Shown piece after piece: positions 47,441 to 59,799 of a stretch of 64,000 bases of DNA (within the stretch, counting starts at the first letter, position 1; every line of letters begins with the position of its first letter). The notes beneath the pieces were generated by a model. It did not search any database, was not told where the DNA came from, and saw nothing but the letters and a program-made list of their open reading frames with translations. Origin of the DNA: Tolypeutes matacus (taxonomy: Eukaryota; Chordata; Mammalia; Cingulata; Chlamyphoridae); assembly GCA_026826555.1 (NCBI GenBank), contig JAKSZT010054307.1, positions 936,140-1,000,139 on the forward strand, written 5' to 3'. Both the position numbers and the translations under genes were made by a program.

Positions 47441-48198
47441 ACGGATAAGCTACTGCTTTGTTTCTCTGGCCTCGTCAGCCTCCTTGAACCCTTTGCTCAG
47501 ATATATAGGGAGGTCAGGGAATGCTCAAGAAGCAGGGGGTGGGGGCAGATGGAATCTGTGATATTTTCCCCTGCATTTATAGTGAAGTTCATGTATTCCT
47601 TTCTTCATCCCATAGACCTCAGTGGGAAGGTGTTTGTGTTCCCTAGAGAATCTTCTAGTGACCATGTGGTCTTGATCACCCTGCTGGAGAAACCTCTGCA
47701 GAACTTTGCCTTGCAATTTTGAGCTTATACTGACCTCTCCTCTGCATACAGCCTCTTCTCCTACAAGACCCAGGGCAAGGATAATGAGCTACTAAGTATT
47801 AAAGAAAACCTTGGAGACTACAGTCTATACATTGGAAGACTAAATTATCTCCAGAGTTACTGAGGAGTTCCCTGCCCCAGTGCACATTTGTGCCGGCTAA
47901 GAGTTTTCTTCAGCTAAGCATTGCCTCGGCCTTTGGTGAGGAAGGGCCTGCAGCAGGGATACTCTGTCAGGGGTAAAGCCATGATTGTCCTGGGGCAGAA
48001 GCAGGATTCCTAGGGGGGAGGATTTGATAAGGGCCAGTCCTTTGTGGAAGAGAGTGGGGATTTGTAAACATGGGATTCTGTGTTGTCTCCAAAAGATCCT
48101 ATGAGTGTATCAGGATTCCTCCTTCAATCCTAATGCCCTGGAGTGGCAGGCTCTTAGTGAAGGGATATGTCATCATCAAGCCCTTGGTCTTGGTCTGA
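47441..48198 (+). pseudogene. APCS: Pentraxin pseudogene, APCS-like, copy 2, two-exon structure kept
   Basis: Exon 1 (47441-47502) encodes a signal peptide, DKLLLCFSGLVSLLEPFAQ, with the start codon changed to ACG. The donor looks lost (AT for GT). A short intron of about 113 bp ends in 'catccatag'-like sequence at 47615, as in APCS. Exon 2 begins LSGKVFVFPRESSSDHV, then has TGA at 47720-47722. YSLYIGRLNYL and, after a frameshift, VTEEFPAPVHICA follow. Part of the WESSSGIAEFW region is deleted. LVRKGLQQGYSV and IVLGQKQDS lead to TAG at 48011-48013, and GYVIIKPLVLV ends at TGA 48196-48198. The retained intron shows a DNA-level duplicate rather than a retrocopy. Confidence 0.92.
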
Positions 48199-48328
48199 GG
48201 TCTTGAGCAAACAAGAACACTTGCAAATGAAATAACTGAGATCTAAGAGATCTGCTCAAGGCAACTGGATACCAGATTCGATATCTATAGCTGTTTGTTC
48301 TTTGAATTTCTTGTCTGCATGTCTGCCT

Positions 48329-48334
48329 AATAAA
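48329..48334 (+). terminator. Relic polyadenylation signal of pentraxin copy 2
   Basis: AATAAA in 'cctaataaaatattg', about 130 bp after the stop. Confidence 0.6.
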
Positions 48335-51300
48335 ATATTGTATTATGCCACCTGCATTTGTTTAGTGATTGTCAATAGTCCTAAACACTTTCTCTTACAT
48401 ATATTTATTTGGTAATTGGTGTTTTATTATCCAGAAAAATCATGTTGTAAATTACACAGAGGTAAACCTTTAGATAAATCACAAAGCCAGAGCACTCAGT
48501 GAATAAGACAGTGGCAACACTTACAAGCTACTAACAATCATTTTATTAGCAATTCAAATTTTTTGCAGAATTTCAATAGAAATCCTTCTATCTGGATTTC
48601 CAGCTACAAAAGGAGGTTACACCAGGGAGACAACTACAGTGAGATAACCTAGCAATAGTGGAAAATCTGACAGCAAGTAATGAAACAGGGAGAAAAAACT
48701 AGAAGTAGGAATGAAAACCAAAAATGTATGGAGTCTGGGATCATTTCATGTAAGGACAAATATGCCTTTATTTCTCAACACAACCCCAATGGCATTATAC
48801 CATGCTTGATTTTCATACTATTTTTTTAGAGGTAGATTTTTTTCTTTTCTTTTTTTTAACAAATAAATTTTATTGATACATATTAATAAAGCATAAATCC
48901 ATCCAAAATAAACAATTAATGGTATTCAGTATAATCATATAGTTATGCATTCATCACTTCAATCATTTTTAGAGCATTTCCATTATTCTGGTAATAATAG
49001 TAATAATAAAAACAAAAACAAAACAAATAAACAAGCAAAACTCATCAGTGCTGTATGTCTCTATAATTCCCCTTCCATACATAGCTTCTATTCTGTTTCC
49101 TTCTCTTTAGTATATTTGTATTTATATTTTGTAAAACAGTCTTACATATGCAATATCACCCATATTTGTATTTTACATGAAGTTTCACTATGTTGTACGG
49201 TCCCGTATTACATTTTTTAGCTTTCCTTCTAGTAATATACATGTCCTTAGACTTTCCCTTTCAACCACTGTCATACCCATATAATAGCTCTGCTAGTCAC
49301 AAACACTCTCTCCATTTCCATTCATTTCCAAAGATTTACAAACAACCTTTTAACCATTTCTGCACAAATTAACCCTCAGCTTTCCATTCTCTACCTTCAC
49401 GCTATTTTCTGGAGACCTATATTCCAATTATTAATTCCATGAGTTTACATAATATATTTAGTTCATAATAGCACAATCATACAAGTATTTATCCTTTTGT
49501 ATCTGGCTCACTTCACTCAACATAATGTCCTCCAGGTTCATCCATGTTGTCATATGCTTCACAATTTCATTTCTTCTTACCACAGCATAATATTCCACCA
49601 TGTGTATACACCACAATTTGTTTATTCATTAATCAGTTGATGGACACCTGGGTTGTTTCCAACTTTTGGCAATCATGAATAATGCCATTAGGAACATCGG
49701 TGTGCAGATGTCTGTCTTGTTACTTCTTCTGGGTATATAATGGTATTGCTGAGTCACGTGGCAAGTCTATATTCAACTTCCTTAGGAACTGCAAAACAGT
49801 CCTCCACAGTGGCTGTACCATTCTACATTCTCACCAATAGTGAATAAGCATTCCTGTCCTCTCCACATCCTCTCCAACATATAGAGTTTTCTGACTTTTC
49901 AATAGTGGCCAGTCTAATAGGTGTGAAATGATATTTCATTGTAGTTTTGATTTGCATTTCCCTACTTACTAGTCACTAGTGATGATGAACATTCTTTCAT
50001 GTGATTTTTTGCTGTTTGTATTTCTTCTTCAGAAAAATACCAATTCAGGTCTTTCATCCATTTTTAAATTGGGTAGTTTGTCTTTTTATTCTTGAGTTGT
50101 ATGATCTCTTTGTATATCATGGATATTAAACCCTTACAAGATATGTGATTGCCAAATATTTCTCGCATTGAGTTGGCTGTCCTTTCACCCTTTTGACAAA
50201 ATCCTTTGAGGTACAAAAGTGTTTGATTTTGAGGAGGTCCCATTTTTTTTTTTTTTTTCTTTTGTTGCTCATACTTTGCATGTAAGGTTTAAGAAACTGC
50301 CACCTACCACAAGATCTTGAAAATGTTTTCCTACATGTTCTTCTAGGAGTTTTATGATTGTCACTTTTATATTTAGGTCCATGACCCATTTTGAATTCAT
50401 ATCTGTTTAGGTGTGAGATAGGGGTCCTCTTTCTTTTGGATATGGCTATCCAGTTCTCACAGCATCATTTGTTGAATAGACTGTTCTGGTCCAGCTGGGA
50501 GGGCTTGACTGCCTTGTCAAAATCACTTGACTGTAGATGTGAGGGTCTATTTCTGAGTTCTCAGTTCAGTTCCATTGGTCAATGTGTCTGTCTTTATGCC
50601 AGTACCATGCTGTTTTTACCACTCTAGCTAAGTAATATACTTTAAAGTCCAGAAGTGAGATTCCTCCAACTTCGTTCTTCTTTTTTAACACATTTTTGGC
50701 TATTTGTCAAATGCCTTTTCTGCATCAATTGAGAGAATCGTGATTTTTCTTCTTCAATATATCAATGTGGTTTATTACACAAATTGATTTTCTTGTGTTG
50801 AACTACCCTTGCCTACCTGGGATAAAATCCACTTGATCATGGTGTTTAATTCTTTTAATTTGCTTTTGGATTCATTTGCAAGTATTTTGTTGAGGATTTT
50901 TGCATCGATATTCACTAGAGATATTGGTCTGTCATTTTCTTTTTTTGTAGTATCTTTATCTGGTTTGGTATTGGCTTCATAGGATGAGTTTGGTAGTACT
51001 CTTTCCTGTTCAATTTTTTGGAAGAGCTTGAGCAAGATTGGTATTAGATCATTTTTGAATGATGGGTTGAATTCACCTGTGAAATCATCTGGCCCTGGGA
51101 TTTTCATCTTTGGTAGGTTTTTGATGACTGTTTTAATCTCTTCACTATGAGTGGTTTGTTGAGGCCTTCTATTTCTTCTAGAGACAGTGTAGTTGGTTCA
51201 TGTGTGTTTCTAGGAATTTGTCCATCTCATCTACATTGCCTAGTATTTTGGCATACAATTATGATTTCTATTGTTTCTCTGGTTTCTGGTTTATTTTATT

Positions 51301-51499
51301 TGCATCTTCTCTCTTTTTTTCTTTTTCAGTCTAGCAAAGGTTTTTTTTTTTTTATTTTTATTTTATTGATCTTCTCCAAGAATCAACTTTTGATTTTGTT
51401 GATTCTCTCTATTGTTTTTTGTTCTCAATTTCATTTATTTCTGCTCTGACCTTTACTATTTCTTTCCTTCGGTTTGGTTTAGGATTAGTCTGCTGTTCT

Positions 51500-54080
51500 T
51501 TTTCTTTTTCTTATTTTTTAAATACTTTTTTATTTTAAAAAAATACCTTAGATTACATAAATGTTATATAAAAAATATAAGGGATTCCTATATGTCCCAC
51601 TCTCTACCCCTCCAATGTGTTCTCACATTAACAACATCCTTCATTAGTCTGGTACATTTGTTAAAATGGATGAACACATATTGGAGCATTGTCACTAAAC
51701 ATGGATTATAGTTTACATTATAGTTTACACTCTATCCCACACAATCTTGTAAGTTATGACAAAATATATGATGTTTTATATCTGTTATTGCAACATCATT
51801 CAGAACAATTCCAATGTCTCAAAGATGCCCCCATATTATACCTGTTTTCCCTCTTCCTGCCCTCAGAGCCTCCAGAGGCCACTGATAAAAGTTCTTTCAT
51901 TGCTAGAATAATAATAAGTCTATAGTAGAATAACCATAAGTCTACTCTAGTCCATCATTCATTCCTCAATCCTGAGGATTCTGGGATGGTGATGCCCACT
52001 CTGCCTCTAATTGAGAGGAGACTTAGATCCCATGGTGCTGATGGATGGGACTATCTTGATTGGAGTTATAGACTCTCTGTTCCTTGGTAAGTGTGATGGT
52101 TAGGTTAATGTGTCAACTCGGCCAGGTAATTGTTTCCAGGTGTTTGTTCCAACAAGGATTGGGCTAATTGTAATACAAGAGCATTTATGGACTTCGATCA
52201 CCAGTGAGTTTACTGCATGGATGGCTGATTACATCTACATCAGTCAGGGAGATTACATCAGTGATGGGTGACACTTTTATCCAATCAGTTGAATGCCTTA
52301 AAAAGGGAAGTGATTTCAACATTCAGAAAGAATTTCCCAGCTTGTCGTTGGACAGGCAACTTCTCCCAGAAACTCATCAAGGACCTTTCATCGGACTTTC
52401 TTCAGAGCCCCTGGTTTGCAGCCTGCCTGTGGAACCTGGACTTGTGCATCCCCACAATCGCGTGAGAGACTCTTTTAAAATCCCATATTATTGACAGATA
52501 TCTCCTGTTGATTCTGTTTCCCAAGAGAACCCTGACTAATACAGTATGATTGCTGTCCATCATCATCTCCTTGATAGTTGTAACATTTGTTACAATTGAT
52601 GTTGTCCTGGGTGAGTCTAATGAACTGGAGAGTAGGTGTTGCAACTCTGTTGAGATTCAGGGTCCAACTGGCACATGGACAGGCCAAAGATTTAAGTCTC
52701 TTGTACATACACCTCTCAAGTCTAGTACTAACTATAGGTTCAAATAGAAGGGGCAGAAGAACCATGTGTAGGGAAACCACAAATGAGTCTAACTCTGTCC
52801 CACTGGGGAGCATAAATTCCAAAGTAGGGCCCACTGATGGGGCACCAAACTCCTGAGCTATAGTGTTTGGATGTCTCTAGTGCTCTCAGGAGCCCTGCAA
52901 TTTGAGGCAATATTTGGTGTGGCAGTCAATGAGATCCTGCTGAGACATGCATAAGTGTAATCTCTGAAACCTATGAAAACTCTTAGCCATAAAAACTCAT
53001 TTGTATTTAATATTTCCCCTTTTTGGTCTAGGTCTTTTTCCAGGTGCATTGTTATTGGTGCTTGGTAATAATCCCTCAGTGCCAGGGAGGCTAGCCCCCA
53101 GGAGTTATGTCCCATGGTGTGGGGGGGAAGATAATACATTTGTATGCTGAGTTTGGCTTAGAGAGAGGCTACATTTGAGCAACAAGGAGAATCTCAGGAG
53201 GTAACTCTTAAGCAACATATAATACTAGGCTAGTTTCAATTTCAAAAGCAAAGGTTCATGAGCATAGTTATCAATATCAAGGCCCCATTGCAATGGTCCA
53301 TCCTCCTTCACTAGGCACTGCCCCTGTATTGAGGGGATTTTTGCTGTCCCATTAGAGAATGTGGCAGAACTCCCAGGATGGGAATTTGATATTGTTTTGT
53401 TATTGTGCGAATCTCCACCCACTGTGACAATGCCCCATGAACACTTGAACACAATTGTATGCCTTATCGGTATGCCCCAAGTGAAAATCCTCCCATGCAT
53501 CTCCCATCACTGATACCCTAGACCAATGATCCTTCCCTGCCACAATTGTGACCCTTCTGTGATCCAAAATTTCTTCAAAAATGAAAACAACAAAATAACC
53601 AAATAAAATTAATAAGAAGATAAAATAATAATGGTAGTTTAAAAAATAACCAATAAAATACCAAAAAATTGAAAAAATTTGAAATAATAAAAAAGTGATA
53701 TTGTGTCTTTCATCACTGTAAGATCTGTTGTTTTGTATGTAGAGTGACAGTTTCTTCCATATATTCCCCCAGTGTCTTATTTTTTTCATTTTATCTTCAA
53801 AGATGCTTTATGTTACAGAAAAGTCATGTACAGCATATAGGTGATTCCCATACACCCAACATCTTCCCCCTTTTGCCCTCTTCCCTATTAATAACGTTTT
53901 ACATGTGGATGGTACATTTGTTACAATTGATGTACAAATATTGAAGCATTGCTACTAACCATGGTCAAAGATTTACATTATGGTTTACATTTTGGACCAT
54001 ACACTTTCATAAATTTTGACCAAATTTAAAATGGCCTGTATGCAATATTGTGAGATCATGCAGAACAATTCTAGTTCCTC
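51500..54080 (-). mobile_element. L1 tail insertion with both 3' modules (composite tail)
   Basis: On the minus strand: 54080-53780 is the end of a first-module 3' UTR, and then 'aagacactgggggaatatatgg' (53778-53757) opens the second module. A T-rich tract (53700-53570) and 1.6 kb of second-module 3' UTR follow, to an A-rich end near 51500. The junction is in line with 22900-23030. It interrupts the antisense L1, and it carries a solo ERV-L LTR at 52092-52543. Confidence 0.72.
52092..52543 (+). mobile_element. Solo ERV-L LTR (452 bp), TSD GTAAG/GTATG
   Basis: Runs TGTGATGGTTAGG to GACTAATACA, with the same length and sequence layout as the 739-1190 LTR. The flanks GTAAG (52087-52091) and GTATG (52544-52548) differ at one base. 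The surrounding L1-tail sequence closes up when it is removed ('ctctgttccttggta' then 'gctgtccatcatcatc', as at 28365-28400). Confidence 0.88.
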
Positions 54081-54200
54081 CAGGTGTGCAGTTAGATCTT
54101 CAATTTTAGCTCTTTCTTCTTTTTTAATGTGAGTATTGAGAGCTGTAAATTTCCCTCTCTGCACTGCTTTTGCAGTGTCCCATAGGTTTTGATATGCTGG

Positions 54201-55008
54201 TGTATTAGTCAGCCAAAGGGGTGCTGATGCTAAGTATCAGAAATCTGTTGGCTTTTATAAAGGTTATTTATTTGGGGGTAAAACCTTACAGTTACAAGGC
54301 CCTAAAGAGTTCAACTCAAGGTACCATAAGAATTACTTTCTCATCAAATTCTGTTGGCATATGTTTATGCAAAATCTGTTGGGTTTTATAAAGGGTATTT
54401 ATTTAGGGTAGAAGCTTACAGCTACCAGGGCCTGAAGAGTTCCACTCAAGGTACCATAAGAGGTACTTTCTTACCCAAAGTCATTTGCCACATGTTGAGC
54501 AAGATGTTGGAGATGTCTGCAAGGGTTCAGCCTTCCTATTCCTCTTCCTCTTCCTCTTCCTCTTAAGGCTCTGTGGGCCCAGCTTCTTCTGATCTCAGCT
54601 GTAGGCTGGAGGGCTCGTTTCTTTCTGGGCCTTCTCAGCTGCTCTGGGCTCTAGTCTCTTCAGTTGCAAAGTATCAGGCAAATAGCTCAGCTCTCCCCAG
54701 GGCTTCAGCTGTTTGAGACTTCTCCTTTCTGTCACATGGCAGGACTGAAATGACCAAGTTCTCTCCTTCTGTTTATCTTCTTCTGTGAGTGTTCGTTTAT
54801 ATCAGCCCACCAAGTTGGTGGGGACTCAATCCTGAGTCACACCCTACTGATATAGTCAAATCAAAGCCCTAATCTTGATTTAATCAAGTAAATGTAAAAC
54901 CTTTGAATTTAAATCAGTTGAAGGATATCATAACCAGAGGAACAGACCAGTTTACAAACATAATCTATATCTCTTTTTGGAATTCATAAAAATTACCAAA
55001 CTGCTACA
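54201..55008 (-). mobile_element. Solo LTR, family of 12913-13411, with a tandem internal duplication
   Basis: Ends 'tgtattagtcagcc' and 'ccaaactgctaca'. A stretch of about 130 bp (54240-54370) is repeated at about 54371-54505, which explains its extra length (808 against 499-648). (TTCCTC)n at 54537-54564 lies inside. A 5-bp target duplication is not clear (GCTGG against CTTGT). Confidence 0.8.
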
Positions 55009-55949
55009 CTTGTGTTCTCATTTTCATTCATCTCAAGATATTTGCTGAATTATCTTGCAATTTCTTCTTTGACCCACTGATTAAAGAGTGGGTTGTTTAA
55101 TCTCCATATATTTATGAATTTTTCCTTTTTACATCCTTTATGGATTTTGAGCTTCATTCCACGACGATCAGAGAAAAAGTTTTGTATAATTTAAATCATT
55201 TTAAATTTATTGAGATTTGTCTTGTGACCCAACATATGGTCTTTCTTGGAGAAGGATCCATGAGTACTTGAAAAGAATGTCCCTCCTGCTGTTTGGAGGT
55301 GCAATGGTTGATTTATCATAGTAATCAAGCTCTCTGTTTATTTATCCTCTGTCCAAATGTTCTATCCAATACTGAGAGTGATGTATTGAATTCTCCAACT
55401 AGTATAGTAGAGACATCTATTTCTCCCTTCAGTTTTGCCAGTATGTGTCTCATGTAATTGGGGCACTCAGGTTAGGTGCATAAATATTTAGTATAGTTAT
55501 TTCTTCTTGGTGGCTTGTCCCTTTTTTAAATATATAATGACCTTTTTCATTCTTCATAACAATTTTGCATTTAAAATCTATTTTGTCCAATATTAGTATC
55601 ACTACTCCAGCTCTTTTTGGTTACTATTTGCATGGACTATCTTTTGCCAACCTTTCACTTTTAACCTGGTTGTGTCCTTATGTCTTAGGTGAGTTTCTTA
55701 TAAACAAAATATAGATGGCTCGTATTTTTTATCCATTCTATCAGTCTATGTCTTTTGATTGGGGAGTTCAAGACATTAACTTTCAGTATTATTACTGTAA
55801 AGGCATTACTTACTCCATCCATTTTGTTCTGTGGCTTTCTTTTGACATTTTGTACTATTGTATGTCTTTTACCCTTTAATTTACCTTTCCTAATAATCTT
55901 CATTTCTACACTCTTCTCCAAGTCTCACCCTTGTTTTTTCCTTTCAGAC

Positions 55950-56760
55950 TGAAGCACTCCCTTTAGTATCTCTTGTAATTCCGGTCTTTTAATAACATAT
56001 TCTATCAGTTTTGTTTGTCTGTGAAGACTTTGAACTCACCCTCATTTTTGAAAGACAATTTTTCCAGATACAGAATTCTTGGCTAGCAATTTTCTTCTTT
56101 CCGCAACTTAAATACATCATACTGCTTTCTTCTCACCACCATGGTTTCTGATGAGAAGTTGGCCCTTAATCATATTGAGGTTCCCTTGTATGTGATGCTT
56201 TCTTTTCTCTTGCTGCTTTCAGAATCTTCTCTATCTCTGATATTTGTCATTCTGAATTATATGTGTCTCAGGGTAAATCTGTTCAGATTTATTCTGTTTG
56301 GGATGTCTTGTCATTCTTGGATATTGACATTTATGTGTTTCATAAAGTTTGGGAAGTTTTTGGTCATTATTTCCTCAAATATTCTTTCTACCCCTTTTCC
56401 ATTCTCTTCTCCTTTTGGAACACCAATAATGCATATGTTTGTGTGTTTCATATTCCCATTCAATTCCCTGAGACCCTGTTCCATTTTTTTCACTCTGTTC
56501 TCTTTCTATTCTTCTGTCTTTTCCAGTTCCGATGTTCTGTCTTCAAAATCACTAATTCTGTCTTCAAGCAATCCAAATCTCCTCTTTTGTGCCTCTAATA
56601 TATTTTTAATCTCATCCATTGTGTCTTTCATTCCCACAAGGTCTCTCACTTCTCTTTACAGGCTTTCAGATTGTTCTTTATGTTCACCCAGTATTTTAAT
56701 ATCTTTATCTCTTTAGTCATATTTTCTTTCAATTATTTGAAATGAGTTAGGAGATTTGTG
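55950..56760 (-). pseudogene. ORF1 pseudogene of the antisense L1
   Basis: 56311-56493 encodes an ORF1p RRM start: NICIIGVPKGEENGKG followed by IFEEIMTKNFPNF, like 17520-17600 of the other L1. The coiled coil upstream (to about 56760) and the C-terminal part (to about 55950) are degraded. Confidence 0.78.
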
Positions 56761-57350
56761 TGATTATCATTGATTAATTGTCTTAAATCCTATATCTCTT
56801 CAGGATATTTGGTTTGTTCCTAGGCCATTTCTTCCTGTTTCCTAGTATGGCTTGTAATTTTTTTGCTGGTGTCTAGGGATCTGAATATGTTGGTGAATTT
56901 ACTCTGATGGCCAATTTCTCTCTCTTGCCTATTGTTTTTTTCCCCACAGCTCTTCTTTGATAAATGGTTCAACTTATTCTAAGTCTTTAAAATTTCCCAG
57001 CTTAAGTTATCAAAATCAGACCAGGGACTCACTAATGGTGTGCAGATTTTCTCCCAGGAGTTAGTTATTGTCCATGCAATTTCCAGACTGGCCAGCAGAT
57101 GGCGTTCTTTGGCATACCATTCATTGTTTCAATCTCTGCTTTCCTGTGTTTTGGTCTCATCAGAGCTGAGATTCAAAGTATGCTTTGCTGGCTGAATTCA
57201 TTGAAGAAAAGCCACCAACTACCCCTTTCTTTTCCCTTGTAACAGCTGACAGGAAGGAAGATATCTGCCCCCCTCTCAGTCAGCTGCAATGAGCCAGGAG
57301 TTTTACCCCTGCTTAATATCTTTGGGGTGGAGGAGGGGAATCAGAAAGAC

Positions 57351-57604
57351 AGCATCCAGGACAGCTTCAGAATGATAACTGAAGTGCTTACTTCAAACCC
57401 ACAAGTTCATTCACCCAGGATAGGCAAAGAGATAGGTACCAAATACAAGGAAATAGGATTAATTCCATGGACTCCATGATAGAACAATGAGGTTGGAGTC
57501 GAGAGGAGCAGCTAGAAACTGGGCACGTTTGCTGAGGTACTTAAATGGAGATGCAGGAGCTTCTTAAAAACACTTCAGTCTAATTTCTAATGAGGCGAAA
57601 AACA
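57351..57604. other. Unassigned, perhaps L1 5' UTR flank
   Basis: Lies between the antisense L1 5' end and the next L1 tail. Nothing specific recognised. Confidence 0.35.
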
Positions 57605-59795
57605 TTCAGAGCATGTATGGGGAAGGGTTCACCTGGGGCATGCCTCTAAGACATATGAATATATTCAAGTGTTCTGTATTAGTCAGCCAAGGGGTGCTGA
57701 TGCAAAGTACCAGAACTCTGTTGGCTTTTATAAAGGGTATTTTTTGGGGGTAGAAGCTTACAGCTACCAGGCCCTAAAGAGTCCAACTCAAGGTACCATA
57801 AGAGATACTTTCTCACCCAAAGTCTGTTGCCACGTGTTGATGCAAGATGGTGAGTTTTGTCTGCAAGAGTTCAGCCTTCCTCCTTCCTCTTAAGGCTCTG
57901 TGGACCCAGTTTCTTCAAATCTCAGCTGTAGCCTGGCATAAGGCTCATCACTCTCCCCTGGGCTCATTTCTTTCTGTGCTCAGCTGGCTCTGTTCTCTCC
58001 ACAAGGTCAGCTGTAGACTATCAGGCTCATCTCTCCTCCTGGGGTTGTATCTATGGAGCTCTCTCTCTTCTTGTGTATTTGCTTCAGTGTATATTTACTT
58101 CCATGTGAGAGTCTGTTTTATCAACCTAAAGGGGCTGGGACACAACACTGAGTCACACTCTAATGATTGGTTGGATCAGAGCCCTAATCTTAACATAATT
58201 TAATCAGACATCTCAGCTGAATCTAATACAATCAAAGGGTTATCATGCCAGAGGAACCAGTCAGTTTACAAACATAATCTATATTTCTTTTTGGAATTCG
58301 TAAATAATATCAAACTGCTACATGTTCATTGGGTTTTGTCTTGGTGGGTGGAGACCCACACAATAACTGAAAGAATATTGAATTCCCATCCTGAGAAGTT
58401 CTGCTACATTCTTTAATAGGACAGCAAGAATACCAAGTACAAAAGCAGTGCCTAGTGAAGGAAGACAGACCATTATACCAGCACCTTGATATTGATGATT
58501 GTACTTAGGAACCTTTTCTTGTGAAATTGAAACTTAGCCTAGTATTATATATTGCCTAAGAGTTACCCCCTGAAAGCCTCATTGTTGCTCAAATGTGGCC
58601 TCTCTCTAAGCCAAATGCAGCGTATAAATGCACAATCTTCAACCCTGCATGGGACAGGACTCCCAGGGATAAGCCTCCCTGGCACCGAGGGATTATTACC
58701 AAGCACCAACTAGCATTGCAGCTGGAAAAAGACCTTGACCAAAAAGGGGGAAATATTAAATACAAATGGGTTTTTATGGCTAAGAGATTTCAAAGTGAGT
58801 CAGGAGGTCATTCCAGAGGTTATGTTTATGCACATCTCAGCAGGATTTCATTGACTGCCACAGTAAACAGTGTCTCAAACAGCAGGGCTCCTGAGGGTCC
58901 TAGAGACATCTAGACACTTTAAACAGGGCAGACAAGCTCAGGAATTTGGCGCCCTCTCAGTCTACCTTACTTTGGAATTTATGCTCCCCAGTGTAACAGA
59001 ATTAGACTCATTTATAGTTTCCCTACACATGGCTCTTCTTCCCCTTTTATTTGAACCTATAATTAGCACTATATTTGTTAACTATATATCCCAGAGACTT
59101 AAATATTTGGTCCATTCATGTGCCAGTTGAGCCCTGAATCTCAGCAGAGTTGCAAAACCTACTCTTCAGTTCACTGAACTCACCCAGAACTAACAGGAAG
59201 ATGATGATGGACAATGCCCATCCCAAAGAACAGAGTGTCTGCAACTGCAAGTAAGATAGTTCCATCCATCTACCCCATGGGATCTAAGCCCCCTCTCAAT
59301 TAAAAACAAAGTGGGCATTACCATCCCCAAATCCTCAAAATTGGGGAATGACCAATGTAGGCTTACTATTATTCTACGATAAACTTATTCTAGCAATGGA
59401 AGAACTTTTATCATTGATGTGGAGGCAGTGGCCACAGGAATTTCTGAGGGGAAGGAGAGGAAAAATATGGGAGCATTTTCAGGATATTGGAATTGTCCTG
59501 CATGACACTGCAATGACGGATACAGATCATCATATATTTTGTCAAAACCTTTAAAATTGAGTGGGACAGAGTGTAAACCACAATATAAACTATAGTCCAT
59601 GGTTAATAGCAATGCTTCAATATGTGTTCATCAATTGTAACAAATGTACCACACTAATGAAGGATGCTATTAATGTGGGAACATGTGTGGGGGGAGGGGG
59701 ATAGCATATCAGAATCCCCTATAATTTTTATGTAACATTTATGTAATGTAAATGTAAAGCTTCTTTAAAAATAAAAATTAATAATAAAAAAACAA
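57605..59795 (+). mobile_element. 5'-truncated L1 tail (second module), split by a solo LTR
   Basis: 57605-57674 and 58323-59795 together match 23290-24800: 'ggttcacctggggcatgcc', 'ggtgggtggagacccacac', 'aatgtggcctctctctaagcc' and 'cccaccctctcaatt'-type blocks, ending in an A-rich tail near 59760-59795. A possible target duplication is 'aaaacattcag' (57600) and 'agaaccattcag' (59807). Confidence 0.72.
57675..58322 (-). mobile_element. Solo LTR (648 bp), family of 12913-13411, TSD TGTTC
   Basis: Ends 'tgtattagtcagcc' and 'caaactgctaca'. TGTTC is present at 57670-57674 and 58323-58327 exactly. It splits an L1 tail. Confidence 0.88.
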
Positions 59796-59799
59796 AAGG

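Larger units (their letters stand above)
49500..55910 (-). pseudogene. ORF2 pseudogene of the antisense L1
   Basis: The start is at about 55910-55840, with LNVNGLNSPIKRHRLIEWI-like endonuclease sequence (here VNVLNSPIKRHRLIEWI). The reverse transcriptase appears at 50775-51107 ([30 protein letters not shown]). The C-terminal part runs to about 49500. Frameshifts, stops and the inserted elements make it inactive. Confidence 0.82.
48837..57350 (-). mobile_element. Older L1, near full length, antisense, broken by three insertions
   Basis: The A tail appears as a T run at 48837-48858. The 3' UTR runs to about 49500, ORF2 to about 55910 and ORF1 to about 56760, with 5' UTR beyond. Insertions are an L1 tail pair (51500-54080), which itself holds a solo ERV-L LTR, and another solo LTR (54201-55008). 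The 5' end is not sharply visible; 57350 is an estimate. Confidence 0.8.

Noticed and set aside
52204..52494. 96-codon open frame
   Set aside because: Lies entirely in the solo ERV-L LTR; similar frames occur in the provirus LTRs and have no known product.
54196..55013. Target duplication for the LTR at 54201-55008
   Set aside because: The 5 bp on each side (GCTGG, CTTGT) do not match well enough to claim.
56141..56716. 191-codon hydrophobic frame on the plus strand
   Set aside because: Antisense shadow of the minus-strand L1 ORF1.
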